DNA of 64,000 bases. Source: Candidatus Magnetomicrobium cryptolimnococcus (GTDB taxonomy: Bacteria; Nitrospirota; Thermodesulfovibrionia; Thermodesulfovibrionales; Magnetobacteriaceae). The stretch's first letter is position 1. Every line of letters starts with the position of its first letter. Under the pieces are notes generated by a model. It was not told where the DNA came from, ran no database searches, and saw nothing but the letters and a program-made list of their open reading frames with translations. The stretch spans positions 62,001 to 126,000 of the forward strand of contig JAGYWI010000005.1 of the NCBI GenBank assembly GCA_018606805.1, in the 5' to 3' direction. Shown here piece after piece: positions 54,120 to 63,487 of this stretch. Position numbers and translations under genes: made by a program.

Positions 54120-56042
54120 ATGACTGATAAAATAAACGGAGAATCCCTCGATATTTCTGCTGAAAATCGTGCCCGTTTAAAGCAATTATTTCCAGCGGTA
54201 TTTACTGAAACCGTAAATGATAAGGGTATTCTAACTGAATCAATAGACTTTGAAAAACTCAAAGCAGAACTTGGGGTTTTTACCGAACTCTTTGAAAACC
54301 GCCGTGAACGTTACGGCATGGACTGGTCCGGTAAAAAAGATACCCTCCGCCTTATCCAAACCCCAAGCACCGCTACACTCAAACCCTGCCGCGAGGAATC
54401 CGTAAGTTTTGATGAAACCGCAAATCTCTTCATTGAAGGTGATAACCTTGAGGTATTGAAGCTCTTGCAAAAAAGCTATTATGGCAAGGTAAAGATGATA
54501 TACATTGACCCTCCGTACAACACTGGCAAGGAGTTTATATACCCTGACAACTTTACCGAAACCCTGCAAACCTATCTGGACTATGCAGGGCTTACAGATG
54601 GCAACGGAAAGAAGTTTTCCACTAATACCGAAAACGAGGGGCGCTTCCATACCAAGTGGTTAAATATGATGTATCCGAGATTATATCTGGCAAGAAATTT
54701 ACTACGCGACGATGGGGTCATTTTTATCAGTATTGATGATAATGAGGTGAGTAATTTAAGGAAGCTGTGTGATGAGATTTTCGGGGAGGAGAATTTTATC
54801 GTTAACATTATTTGGCAGCATAGCATTCAACCAAAGGGTTATGTAGATAATGTTTCAATTCACCATAATTATATATTGTGTTATCAAAAAAGTGATAATT
54901 TTCGCCTTATGCCACTTGAGAGAACCGAGGAACATAATATTAATTATTCAAATCCTGATAATGATGTTAATGGTTCCTGGCGCTCTGGTGATGTAAGGAA
55001 TGCATTATATCGTCCTAACTTAATTTTTGAAATAATCACACCGTCTGGGAAGATTATTAAACCTCCTATAAATGGATGGCGATGGAGTAAAGAAACTATA
55101 AATAAAAAAATCGATTGCGGAGAAATTATTTTTAACACAGATGAAACAAAAATTATTAGAAAAATTTACTTAAAAGATGTTAAAGGACGTCCTCCAGAAT
55201 CTATATGGTGTGGAGGAGAGGTAGGCACCACGCGTAGTGCTGTAAATGAGTTAAAATTATTATTTGATGGCAGTACTACATTTGACACTGCAAAACCAAC
55301 AAAACTTATTATTAAAATAATTCAGCTTGTATGTAATATAGAAAAGAAGGATATTATATTAGACTTCTTTGCCGGCTCCTGTACTACTGCCCATGCCGTT
55401 CTTGACCTAAACAAACAAGATGGCGGCAATCGAAAATTTATCATGGTGCAGCTGCCCGAACCATGCGCTCCAGACAGTGAAGCATTCAAAGCAGGGTATA
55501 AGACCATATCTGATATAGGCAAAGAGCGCATACGTCGTGTTATCAAAAAACTTAATGAAGCCAATGAAGGCAAACTCAACTTTGAAAATACCACACTCCA
55601 AGACCGCGGTTTCCGTGCCTTTAAGCTCGATAAGTCAAATTTTAAACAGTGGCAAAAACTTGATAGGAAATCCACACCTGAAGAAATTGAAAAACAGCTA
55701 TTTGAACACGTTGACCACATTAATCACAAATCAACACCTGAAGATTTGCTTTATGAAATACTCTTAAAAGCTGGTTTCCAACCGACTATAAAAGTTTCCA
55801 TACTTACAATAGCTGGCAAACAAGTTTTCTCTATTGCCGAAGGTGCACTCCTTATTTGCCTTGAAAAAGAAGTTACCGAAGAACTTATTGATGCCGTTAT
55901 TGATGAAAATCCACAGCAGTTCATCTGCCTTGATGCAGCCTTTGGCGGCAACGACCAACTCAAAGTCAATACAGCACAAAAATTTACAGCCAGCAATATG
56001 CAAAAAGAAAAGTACAATCAGATTATTTTCAAAACAGTATAA
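54120..56042 (+). CDS. Type III restriction-modification methyltransferase (Mod)
   Basis: This 640-residue beta-class N6-adenine methyltransferase has motif IV DPPY at residues 130-133 (IYIDPPYNTGKEF) and the later SAM motif I FAGSCTT at 417-423 (the order DPPY before FxGxS is typical of type III Mod). The target-recognition region lies between them (about 225-400) and looks more AT-rich in codon choice than the flanks. It recognises the asymmetric site and methylates one strand. AAGGAG precedes the ATG. It is 14 bp upstream of the Res gene. Confidence 0.92.
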   Translation: MTDKINGESLDISAENRARLKQLFPAVFTETVNDKGILTESIDFEKLKAELGVFTELFENRRERYGMDWSGKKDTLRLIQTPSTATLKPCREESVSFDETANLFIEGDNLEVLKLLQKSYYGKVKMIYIDPPYNTGKEFIYPDNFTETLQTYLDYAGLTDGNGKKFSTNTENEGRFHTKWLNMMYPRLYLARNLLRDDGVIFISIDDNEVSNLRKLCDEIFGEENFIVNIIWQHSIQPKGYVDNVSIHHNYILCYQKSDNFRLMPLERTEEHNINYSNPDNDVNGSWRSGDVRNALYRPNLIFEIITPSGKIIKPPINGWRWSKETINKKIDCGEIIFNTDETKIIRKIYLKDVKGRPPESIWCGGEVGTTRSAVNELKLLFDGSTTFDTAKPTKLIIKIIQLVCNIEKKDIILDFFAGSCTTAHAVLDLNKQDGGNRKFIMVQLPEPCAPDSEAFKAGYKTISDIGKERIRRVIKKLNEANEGKLNFENTTLQDRGFRAFKLDKSNFKQWQKLDRKSTPEEIEKQLFEHVDHINHKSTPEDLLYEILLKAGFQPTIKVSILTIAGKQVFSIAEGALLICLEKEVTEELIDAVIDENPQQFICLDAAFGGNDQLKVNTAQKFTASNMQKEKYNQIIFKTV

Positions 56043-56056
56043 AGGAGAGCAATAAA

Positions 56057-59000
56057 GTGAAACTCAAATTCGACAGCAGCCTTGACTACCAGCTTGAGGC
56101 GATAAAAGGCGTAACTGATCTGTTTGAGGGCTTACCGGAACAGGAAAGCAGTTTTAAAATAGACTTTGGTAAATCTGTCGGAGATGTTTTTAACGAACTT
56201 GGTATCGGTAATAGCCTGATGTTCTCTCAAGAACAGCTTCTTAATAATTTGCATACAGTGCAAACACGTAGCAATATACCTAAATCACGACTGTTGATTG
56301 ATACCCCTGAGGTTAATGGTAATGACAGAGCTGGAATCCGTACCTACGACTTTCCAAATTTTTCAGTAGAAATGGAAACCGGCACAGGGAAAACCTATGT
56401 CTATCTGCGCACAATCTTTGAACTTAACAAGCTTTATGGCTTTAAAAAATTTATTATCGTTGTACCATCAGTGGCAATTCGTGAAGGAGTAACCAGTTCT
56501 ATTAAGCTAATGAAAGAGCATTTCAAAGGGCTATATAATAATGTCTCATTTGACTATTTCGTTTATAAATCCAAAGATTTGAGCCGTGTACGTCAATTTG
56601 CATGGAATAATGCAGTACAAATAATGGTAATCAATATTCAAGCGTTCCAAAAAGACGCCGGTGAACATGTGGATTATAGCAGTCTTACTGATGAGCAAAA
56701 GAAAAAACTCAACGTAATTCATCAGGAACAGGATAAAATGTCTGGTCGTCGTCCCATTGAATATGTGCAGGCAACAAATCCCATATTGATTATTGACGAA
56801 CCGCAAAGCGTGGATAATACTGATAAATCACAAAAGGCAATTCGCAGTCTTAATCCGCTTTTTTGCTTACGATATTCTGCTACACACACTAATCCTTATA
56901 ATCTGCTATATCAACTCAACCCAATCCAAGCCTATGATTTGCGCCTAGTTAAACAGATTGAGGTGGTAGATGCTAGAGGTACACAGGATCATAATCAGAC
57001 GTTAGTGCGCCTTGACGCCGTGGGCTATTGGCCAAAAACCTCAAAAACACCACAGGCAAAAATTACCATTTTTGCGAATACCCCCAATGGTTCGGTAGAG
57101 AAAAAAATAACAATCAAACATGGCACTAACCTTGCCCAACAGACTAACCGCCCCGACTATGAGGGCTATATGGTTAGTACTATTAACGCAGAGCCGGGCA
57201 ATGAATATGTAGAATTTCAAAACGGAGTAATAGTAATGCTATCACAAGAAAGCGGTGGCATTAATGATGAACGGATGAAAAGCCAGATACAGCAAACAAT
57301 TGAAGCCCACTTTGCCAAAGAAAAGAAACTAAAAAGTAAGGGAATCAAAGTCCTCTCTCTTTTTTTTATAGACCATGTAAAGAGCTACCGCAGTTATGAT
57401 GACAACGGCAATTTACAAAAAGGAAAAATTGCAGAGTGGTTTGAAGCCTTCTATACTGAAACCAGCCAAAAGCCAATGTATAAAGACCTCATAACATACC
57501 CTGCCCATGCGGTGCATGATGGCTACTTTTCCTCGGATAAAAAGAAAGGGAAAGTTGAACTTTTAGATACAAGTGGAAACACGGCAAAGGATGATGAAAC
57601 CTATAAACTAATAATGAAGGACAAAGAACGGCTGCTTTCTGCTGATGAACCATTACGCTTTATTTTCAGCCATTCTGCCTTGCGAGAAGGCTGGGATAAC
57701 CCAAATGTATTCCAGATTTGCACATTGCGCGAAATGGGTACCGATGTAGAACGTCGTCAGACTATAGGGCGGGGGCTTCGCCTGCCGGTAAATCAGGATG
57801 GCGAGCGTATCTATGATGACCAAATTAACCGCCTTACAGTAATTGCCAATGAGTCATTTGAAAACTTTGCCAAAGGTTTACAGTCAGATATTGAAACATC
57901 TATTGATCCAAAAGGTGGTTTCAAGTTTGGCTACATTACACAGATTGCATTTACCAAACTTCTCAATTCATCCGGTACAGATTACCTTTCCCAAGAAGAG
58001 TCAAAAGAACTCTGGACACATATAGAAAAACAAGGCTTTATCAAGAATAACGGCGAATTTACTAAAGACTTTCGTCCCGAAAAAGAGGGATTTGACCTTA
58101 ATCTGCCTCAACAGTTTTCTGGCATGGATGAAGCAATTATCAGCCTTATGAATAAATTTATGCCACGAGATTTTGTAAAAGATGCCCGCAAACGGAAGCA
58201 GATAAGTTATAACAAGAAGGTTGAACTCAATCCGGACTTTAAAGCATTATGGGATAAAATCAGTCAAAAGACACGCTATGCGGTAAAGTTTAAAACAGAA
58301 AGGCTTATTGAACTTGCCGCCAATAAAATCAAACTCATGACGGATATTAAAGCAGTTCAAATTGAGATTACTAAGCGCAATATGGAAATCAAAGAGTCTG
58401 GCATTGAAGGTGGAATCATTACCGGTAACCGTACGTACACTGTCAGCACTGAACAGCCATTACCCGATATATTTGCATTTTTGCAACGGGAAACCAATCT
58501 TACACGCTGTACTTTGATAAATATTCTAAAACTATCCGGTAGATTAAAAGACTTTGCCATTAATCCTCAATCATTTATGACTGAAACAGCAAAACTCATT
58601 AACCGCACCTTAAATGAACTGATTATTGATGGCATAAAATATGAACCGATAAAAGGACAGTATTACGAAATGAGGCTTTTTGAAGATAAGGAAGTGGAAG
58701 AGTATTTGGATAGGTTGTATGAAGTTCAAAGTAAAGACGAGCGCACGCCATATGATTTTATTGCTTACGATTCGGAAATAGAAAAAGAGGTTGCAGAACG
58801 TTTAGACACAGATGACAAGGTGAAATTCTTTTGTAAACTCCCTCGTTGGTTTAAGGTGGCAACACCGCTTGGTGACTATAATCCCGATTGGGCAATTGTG
58901 GTAGAAGACACACACAAGCTGTATCTGGTGCGTGAGACCAAAAGCACGCTCGATAGGGATAAACGGCGGGAAAGCGAAAACAAAAAGGTGGATTGTGGTA

Positions 59001-59071
59001 AAGCACACTTCCAAGTCTTAGGTGTAAATTTCAAGGATGCAACTACGATTAATGAAGTACTTCAGGCCTAA
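56057..59071 (+). CDS. Type III restriction enzyme Res subunit
   Basis: This 1004-residue SF2 helicase-nuclease has Walker A ETGTGKT (107-113), a DEPQ box (247-250) and motif VI with RRQTIGRGLRLP. The C-terminal PD-(D/E)xK nuclease has YNPDW followed by YLVRETKST. It cleaves DNA in complex with Mod after ATP-driven translocation or sliding. The GTG start follows GGAGAG. The pair sits between hisF and lsrF without other defence genes. Confidence 0.92.
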   Translation: MKLKFDSSLDYQLEAIKGVTDLFEGLPEQESSFKIDFGKSVGDVFNELGIGNSLMFSQEQLLNNLHTVQTRSNIPKSRLLIDTPEVNGNDRAGIRTYDFPNFSVEMETGTGKTYVYLRTIFELNKLYGFKKFIIVVPSVAIREGVTSSIKLMKEHFKGLYNNVSFDYFVYKSKDLSRVRQFAWNNAVQIMVINIQAFQKDAGEHVDYSSLTDEQKKKLNVIHQEQDKMSGRRPIEYVQATNPILIIDEPQSVDNTDKSQKAIRSLNPLFCLRYSATHTNPYNLLYQLNPIQAYDLRLVKQIEVVDARGTQDHNQTLVRLDAVGYWPKTSKTPQAKITIFANTPNGSVEKKITIKHGTNLAQQTNRPDYEGYMVSTINAEPGNEYVEFQNGVIVMLSQESGGINDERMKSQIQQTIEAHFAKEKKLKSKGIKVLSLFFIDHVKSYRSYDDNGNLQKGKIAEWFEAFYTETSQKPMYKDLITYPAHAVHDGYFSSDKKKGKVELLDTSGNTAKDDETYKLIMKDKERLLSADEPLRFIFSHSALREGWDNPNVFQICTLREMGTDVERRQTIGRGLRLPVNQDGERIYDDQINRLTVIANESFENFAKGLQSDIETSIDPKGGFKFGYITQIAFTKLLNSSGTDYLSQEESKELWTHIEKQGFIKNNGEFTKDFRPEKEGFDLNLPQQFSGMDEAIISLMNKFMPRDFVKDARKRKQISYNKKVELNPDFKALWDKISQKTRYAVKFKTERLIELAANKIKLMTDIKAVQIEITKRNMEIKESGIEGGIITGNRTYTVSTEQPLPDIFAFLQRETNLTRCTLINILKLSGRLKDFAINPQSFMTETAKLINRTLNELIIDGIKYEPIKGQYYEMRLFEDKEVEEYLDRLYEVQSKDERTPYDFIAYDSEIEKEVAERLDTDDKVKFFCKLPRWFKVATPLGDYNPDWAIVVEDTHKLYLVRETKSTLDRDKRRESENKKVDCGKAHFQVLGVNFKDATTINEVLQA

Positions 59072-59111
59072 AAGTCTACAAAATATTATACTAAACTGAC
59101 TGGAAATTCTT

Positions 59112-59126
59112 ATACATTAAATGTAT
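59112..59126. promoter_or_regulatory. Palindromic operator-like site upstream of lsrF
   Basis: ATACATT-A-AATGTAT is a perfect 15-bp palindrome about 55 bp before the lsrF start. It could be a regulator-binding site. No consensus promoter was recognised next to it. Confidence 0.3.
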
Positions 59127-59179
59127 TATTATACCAGATAGGTATTAATCCTAATGATAAAAACCAAGGAGTAAGTTAA

Positions 59180-60064
59180 ATGGCTGATACAGACAGTGTA
59201 AAAGAAGGTAAAAACTATTATCTCGACATACCACAAGAAAGTAAGGCATTTTTCCTGAAAGGTAGTAACTCCCTTGACTGGGGTTTAAAAAACCGCCTCT
59301 CTAAAATTTTTAATCCCCAAAGCGGCAAGACCGTCATGCTTGCTATAGACCACGGATATTTCCAAGGACCAACGACCGGTCTTGAACGTGTAGATATAAA
59401 TATCGTCCCACTTACACCGTACACAGATAGCCTTATGCTAACACGGGGCATACTGCGCTCTACAATTCCACCTGAGTACCAACGTGGGGTTGTGCTTCGC
59501 GCAAGTGGTGGACCAAGCATACTAAAGGAGCTCTCAAATGAAGAAATAGCCCTCGACATAGAAGACGCTATCAGGCTAAATGCCTCAGCCGTAGCCGTGC
59601 AGGTGTTTATCGGTGGTGAATACGAAACCAAATCAATACACAATATGACCCGCCTTGTGGATATGTGCAATCGCTACGGGATAGCCACCCTTGCCGTTAC
59701 TGCTGTTGGCAAAGAACTCACCAGAGATGCCCGTTATTTAAGCCTTGCATGCAGGATATGCGCAGAACTTGGCGCTCACATTGTAAAGACATACTATGTC
59801 CCCGAAGGGTTTGAAACCGTAACGGCATCGTGCCCTGTACCTGTTGTCATGGCAGGCGGTAAAAAACTCCCAGAGTTAGACGCCATTAAAATGTCTTATA
59901 ACGCCATCAAAGGTGGCGCTTGTGGCGTTGATATGGGGCGCAATATCTTCCAGTCTGAAAACCCACAGGCTATGATACTAGCAGTTAGAAGCGTTGTCCA
60001 TGAAGGCAAGACACCGCAAGAGGCATACGAATTATACCTAACACTTAAAGATAATCACAAATAA
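59180..60064 (+). CDS. lsrF: LsrF-type thiolase / DhnA-family class I aldolase
   Basis: This 294-residue protein resembles E. coli LsrF (3-hydroxy-5-phosphonooxypentane-2,4-dione thiolase) in length and in [14 protein letters not shown]. The Schiff-base Lys is in HIVKTYY (Lys203). Late motifs VMAGGKK and [10 protein letters not shown] bind phosphate. LsrF ends AI-2 breakdown, but no other lsr gene is present and a class II aldolase follows 4 bp later, so it may work in another phospho-sugar pathway here. AAGGAG precedes the ATG. Confidence 0.88.
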   Translation: MADTDSVKEGKNYYLDIPQESKAFFLKGSNSLDWGLKNRLSKIFNPQSGKTVMLAIDHGYFQGPTTGLERVDINIVPLTPYTDSLMLTRGILRSTIPPEYQRGVVLRASGGPSILKELSNEEIALDIEDAIRLNASAVAVQVFIGGEYETKSIHNMTRLVDMCNRYGIATLAVTAVGKELTRDARYLSLACRICAELGAHIVKTYYVPEGFETVTASCPVPVVMAGGKKLPELDAIKMSYNAIKGGACGVDMGRNIFQSENPQAMILAVRSVVHEGKTPQEAYELYLTLKDNHK

Positions 60065-60068
60065 CGCT

Positions 60069-62153
60069 ATGGAAAACCGTTGGGCTGATGATAAGGCATC
60101 TGAATATATTAAATTTTATGGCGATAAATATGGCGAAGACTTCGCTCTTCGCCTCTACACTACTAAACTACTTGGATATAATAAAGCATTGGTTTTACAT
60201 GGCGGCGGTAATACTTCATTAAAAGGGTTTTATACAAATGCCTACGGCGAGGAAGAGGCAGCATTATATATAAAGGCATCAGGCACTAATATGGCTTCTG
60301 CTGAGCCAGAAAATTTTAGTGCTATGCGTATTGCAAATCTAAAGAAAATGCGCTCACTGTGCAGCATTACCGACGATGGCATGATTAACGAATTTAGAGC
60401 TGCCATGTTTAATTACAGATATAAAAACCCCTCACTTGAAACCCTTGTCCATGCCTTTTTGCCTTTTAAGTATATTGATCACACACACCCAGATAATATA
60501 TTAATTCTTACTAATCAAACAAACGCCAAAAATCTTATTAACGAAACCTTTGGCGATAGCTTTATCGTATTAGATTATATAACACCCGGCTTTAAGCTTG
60601 CAAGGGCTGTCATCGAGGCCTTTGATAATAATCAAAATGCCAAAGGCATTATATTAATGAATCATGGCCTTATCACATGGGGACAAAGCGCTAAACAATC
60701 CTACGACATTACAATTGATACCGTCAAAAAAGCCGGTAATATTATCAAAGAAGAAATCTTTCGCCCTTCCATAAATGTTGAACAAACATCACTTGATGAG
60801 GCATACACAAAATATATAAAAATAGCACCAATACTAAGAGGACTCCTTACAAAGCCTTTAGAAAACCCAGATAACCCTTATGGACGTGTCATACTAAAAC
60901 CCATTATAACAAATGACACTATCTATGTTTCTAAACACATTCTCCTAACAACACCAGTTACTACAGATTATCTTATACGCACAAAGGCATACCCGCTCTA
61001 CATAGAAGAACTTGATTTTAATGCTAACTTAAACGACCAACTTAAAAAGGCAATTGACGATTATGCAAACGATTACGAACAATACGTAAAAAGACACCTT
61101 AAAAACCACAATGGCCTTAAAAACATAGACAATAAACCACGCATAGTCTTTGTAAACGGTATAGGAGCAATTTGCGCAGGGGAAGATGAGACAAGCGCCC
61201 AAATAGCCTGCGACATAACCGCTCAAACTGTAAAAATCAAGTCTACCATTGATACAATTGGTACCTACAAAGGACTTTCAGAAGATGAAATCTTTGCTAT
61301 GGAATACAGAAGTTACCAACATCTTAAATTAAACGATTATAGTCAGCAACATTTAGCCGGACGCATTGCATTAATCACAGGAGCAGCCGGGGCTATTGGC
61401 ACCGGCATTTGTCGTGAACTTGTAAAAAGCGGCTGCCATGTGGTTATAACTGACCTTGATGTAAACAAGCTCAATGAACTTTATGATGAATACAGTGAAT
61501 ACGAAAGGCCATACTTACTGAAAGTACAAATGGACGTAACCGATCCAATATCTATAGCAAATGCCTTTAAAACGGTAATAAAACATTGGGGAGGTATAGA
61601 CATAATAGTAGTTAATGCTGGAATTGCAATGGTATCAAAACTTATTGATATGGATATTCAAGGGTTTCAAAGGCTTGAAAAGGTTAATGTGGAAGGTACG
61701 CTAAATGTGATAAAAGAAGGCGCCGTACTCCTTAAAACGCAAAGTATCGGCGGCGATATAATACTTATATCAACTAAAAACGTATTTAGTCCAGGTGCTG
61801 GTTTTGGCGCATATAGCGCAACTAAAGCAGCCTCACACCAACTGGCACGGATAGCCTCCCTTGAGCTAGCCGCAGACGATATACGTGTAAATATGGTATC
61901 ACCTGATGCGGTTTTTTCTGACGGTAAGCGTCGCTCAGGACTCTGGGAAACTGTTGGGCCAGATAGAATGCGTGCAAGAGGACTTGACGAAAAGGGTCTT
62001 GAACAATACTACCAAAACAGAAATCTACTCAAGGCAAAGGTAACACCAAAACATGTAGCAAATGCCGTTCTTTTCTTTGCAACTAGACAAACGCCAACAA
62101 CTGGCGCCACTATTCCAGTTGACGGTGGTCTACCAGACTCAACACCTCGTTAG
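60069..62153 (+). CDS. Bifunctional class II aldolase / short-chain dehydrogenase
   Basis: This 694-residue fusion has an N-terminal class II aldolase domain with HGGGNTSLKG, HTHPDN and MNHGLITWG (metal-binding His), to about residue 420. It is followed by an SDR domain with the NAD-binding TGAAGAIGTG near 440, NAGIAMVS, and the catalytic YSATKAA. The family includes rhamnulose-1-phosphate aldolase/alcohol dehydrogenase fusions. It is coupled to lsrF by 4 bp. Together they could split a phosphorylated deoxy-sugar and oxidise the aldehyde product; the true substrate is not determined by sequence. Confidence 0.85.
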   Translation: MENRWADDKASEYIKFYGDKYGEDFALRLYTTKLLGYNKALVLHGGGNTSLKGFYTNAYGEEEAALYIKASGTNMASAEPENFSAMRIANLKKMRSLCSITDDGMINEFRAAMFNYRYKNPSLETLVHAFLPFKYIDHTHPDNILILTNQTNAKNLINETFGDSFIVLDYITPGFKLARAVIEAFDNNQNAKGIILMNHGLITWGQSAKQSYDITIDTVKKAGNIIKEEIFRPSINVEQTSLDEAYTKYIKIAPILRGLLTKPLENPDNPYGRVILKPIITNDTIYVSKHILLTTPVTTDYLIRTKAYPLYIEELDFNANLNDQLKKAIDDYANDYEQYVKRHLKNHNGLKNIDNKPRIVFVNGIGAICAGEDETSAQIACDITAQTVKIKSTIDTIGTYKGLSEDEIFAMEYRSYQHLKLNDYSQQHLAGRIALITGAAGAIGTGICRELVKSGCHVVITDLDVNKLNELYDEYSEYERPYLLKVQMDVTDPISIANAFKTVIKHWGGIDIIVVNAGIAMVSKLIDMDIQGFQRLEKVNVEGTLNVIKEGAVLLKTQSIGGDIILISTKNVFSPGAGFGAYSATKAASHQLARIASLELAADDIRVNMVSPDAVFSDGKRRSGLWETVGPDRMRARGLDEKGLEQYYQNRNLLKAKVTPKHVANAVLFFATRQTPTTGATIPVDGGLPDSTPR

Positions 62154-62194
62154 GGAAAGAAAAAAAAGAAAAAAAGAAAGAAAAAAAAGATAGA

Positions 62195-62358
62195 GGATGC
62201 GGGGAAAAACTTTTTAGGCAAAAAGGTGCGTGGATGCGAAGGCGCACCTCCCTGTCGCACCAGCCGTAAAGGTGCGTGGATGCGAAGGCGCACCTCCCTG
62301 TCGCACCAGCCGTAAAGGTGCGTGGGCGCACCCGCCGTAAAGGTTTTTCCCCGCATCC
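62195..62358 (+). repeat. Dispersed repeat copy 3: 46-bp tandem array with 16-bp terminal inverted repeats
   Basis: GGATGCGGGGAAAAAC (62195-62210) is the exact reverse complement of 62343-62358. Inside, a 46-bp unit starting AAAGGTGCGTGGATGCGAAG occurs at 62222-62267 and 62268-62313, with a partial third at 62314-62338. A purine tract precedes it (62156-62194) and a CTTTTGACTTGCAAGCTATT block follows, as in the other copies. Confidence 0.8.
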
Positions 62359-62422
62359 CTTTTCAAAAACTTTTGACTTGCAAGCTATTCATAGTATTTA
62401 ATACCATTGGTAATAAAGTATA

Positions 62423-62530
62423 TAGCGCATTTCGACTTGATACGTAATGTATGTGTAGGGGCAGACCTTTCGAGTGTCTGCCCTATCCTATTATCTACAT
62501 TTTGTGTTTTTATCAAATCGAAATGAGCTA
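62423..62530 (+). repeat. MITE-like element with 20-bp inverted repeats
   Basis: TAGCGCATTTCGACTTGATA (62423-62442) and its inverted partner at 62511-62530 match at 18 of 20 positions. Between them, GGGCAGAC (62459-62466) pairs with GTCTGCCC (62476-62483). TATA-like bases flank both ends. No transposase is encoded. A decayed relative lies at 1721-1781. Confidence 0.65.
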
Positions 62531-62577
62531 TAATACAACTAACAAAACAGTAAACAATATAATTGGAGGTATAATTA

Positions 62578-62949
62578 ATGAAATTGTGTTTTCCAACAAC
62601 AGAAAACAAAGAACTTAAAAGCCATATCTACGATCACTTTGGTTCGGCTCCTATTTTTCTGATATTTGACACAGAAACAGAACAAAGTTATATCATAGAC
62701 AACAGAGATTTAAGTCATAATCATGGTGCATGTGATCCTATTAAGGCTTTGAATAACCAAAAGGTAGACGCCGTTATTGTAAAAGGCATAGGAGGAGGTG
62801 CATTACAAGGCTTACTTACGGCTGGTATCAAGGTTTATCAGGCAAATAACACAACAGTAGAAAATCACATAAAGAAGTTTAAAGAAAATAGTCTAAATAT
62901 ATTTAGCACTGCACATGTGTGCGGTGGTCATCACGCATGTCATCATTAA
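62578..62949 (+). CDS. NifX/NifB-C-terminal-type (FeMo-co binding domain) protein
   Basis: This 123-residue protein has the RNase H-like fold of the dinitrogenase iron-molybdenum cofactor family: IYDHFGSAPIFLIFD, the Cys/His-containing HGACDPIKAL, VIVKGIGGGALQGLLTAGIKVYQ, and a His/Cys-rich tail CGGHHACHH. Small stand-alone members bind Fe-S or Mo clusters, and many are unrelated to nitrogenase. GGAGGT precedes the ATG. The FmdB-type gene 34 bp downstream is probably cotranscribed. Confidence 0.85.
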   Translation: MKLCFPTTENKELKSHIYDHFGSAPIFLIFDTETEQSYIIDNRDLSHNHGACDPIKALNNQKVDAVIVKGIGGGALQGLLTAGIKVYQANNTTVENHIKKFKENSLNIFSTAHVCGGHHACHH

Positions 62950-62983
62950 GAGGACATAACAACTTTTTTAGGAGAATATATAA

Positions 62984-63226
62984 ATGCCAATATATGAATA
63001 TAAATGTAAAGATTGTGGAGAGCACTTTGAACTTATAACGTTTGTTGTTAAGGCTCAGGACGATTTGGAGTGTAGTAAATGTAAAGGGAAAAACGTAGAA
63101 AAACTCATATCTGCTCCAAATGTATCAGTATCAAGTGCAGCCCCTGATCATAAAGGCTCATGCTGTGGCTCAACACAAAGACCTGCCCCTTCATGTAGTG
63201 GGTTTGGCAGCTGTTGTGGTCATTAG
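62984..63226 (+). CDS. FmdB-family zinc ribbon protein
   Basis: This 80-residue protein has MPIYEYKCKDCGEHFEL at the start, a second CSKC pair 20 residues later forming a zinc ribbon, and a Ser/Cys-rich tail ending GSCCGH. The fold is that of putative FmdB regulators; the function is unknown. GGAGA precedes the ATG. Confidence 0.88.
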   Translation: MPIYEYKCKDCGEHFELITFVVKAQDDLECSKCKGKNVEKLISAPNVSVSSAAPDHKGSCCGSTQRPAPSCSGFGSCCGH

Positions 63227-63333
63227 ATGACAATACTTTTTACAGAAAATAGTACAGAAACAAACACACAGGAAAGATGCAGTAAAAGATTAAGATGTGG
63301 TAGTCCTGAATAGATAGTGTTAGATAACAAATT

Positions 63334-63427
63334 TGTCATTGCGAGGAGCGTAAGCGACGAAGGGTGCGGGGTTTGGGAGTGCGCCTCCGCACCCCTTTTT
63401 CTCTAACAGGGTTTTCCCACGCTCTTT
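63334..63427. repeat. Compound repeat: TCATTGCGAGGAGCG motif joined to dispersed repeat copy 4
   Basis: TGTCATTGCGAGGAGCG with a following AAGCGACGAAG (63334-63362) is a motif known from repeats in many unrelated bacterial genomes. It abuts a minus-strand copy of the local family (63364-63427) containing GTGCGCCTCCGCAC (63379-63392), GGGTTTTCCCACGCTC and related blocks. It separates the FmdB gene from the next gene. Confidence 0.65.
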
Positions 63428-63487
63428 TATTTCCTTCATAATTTTTTCAAATTTGACAGTTACACAATATCTATGTAAAATACATTG

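Noticed and set aside
54240-54650. 136-codon open frame antisense to the type III Mod gene
   Set aside because: It lies opposite strongly conserved methyltransferase sequence, with no start signal; a shadow of codon bias.
62222-62338. Possible CRISPR-like array (46-bp units)
   Set aside because: Units are directly adjacent with no unique spacers, only about 2.5 copies, and no cas genes.
62110-62356. Minus-strand reading frames of 68-73 codons with repeated RQGGAPSHP-like peptides
   Set aside because: They translate the 46-bp tandem repeat and purine tract; no evidence of a gene.
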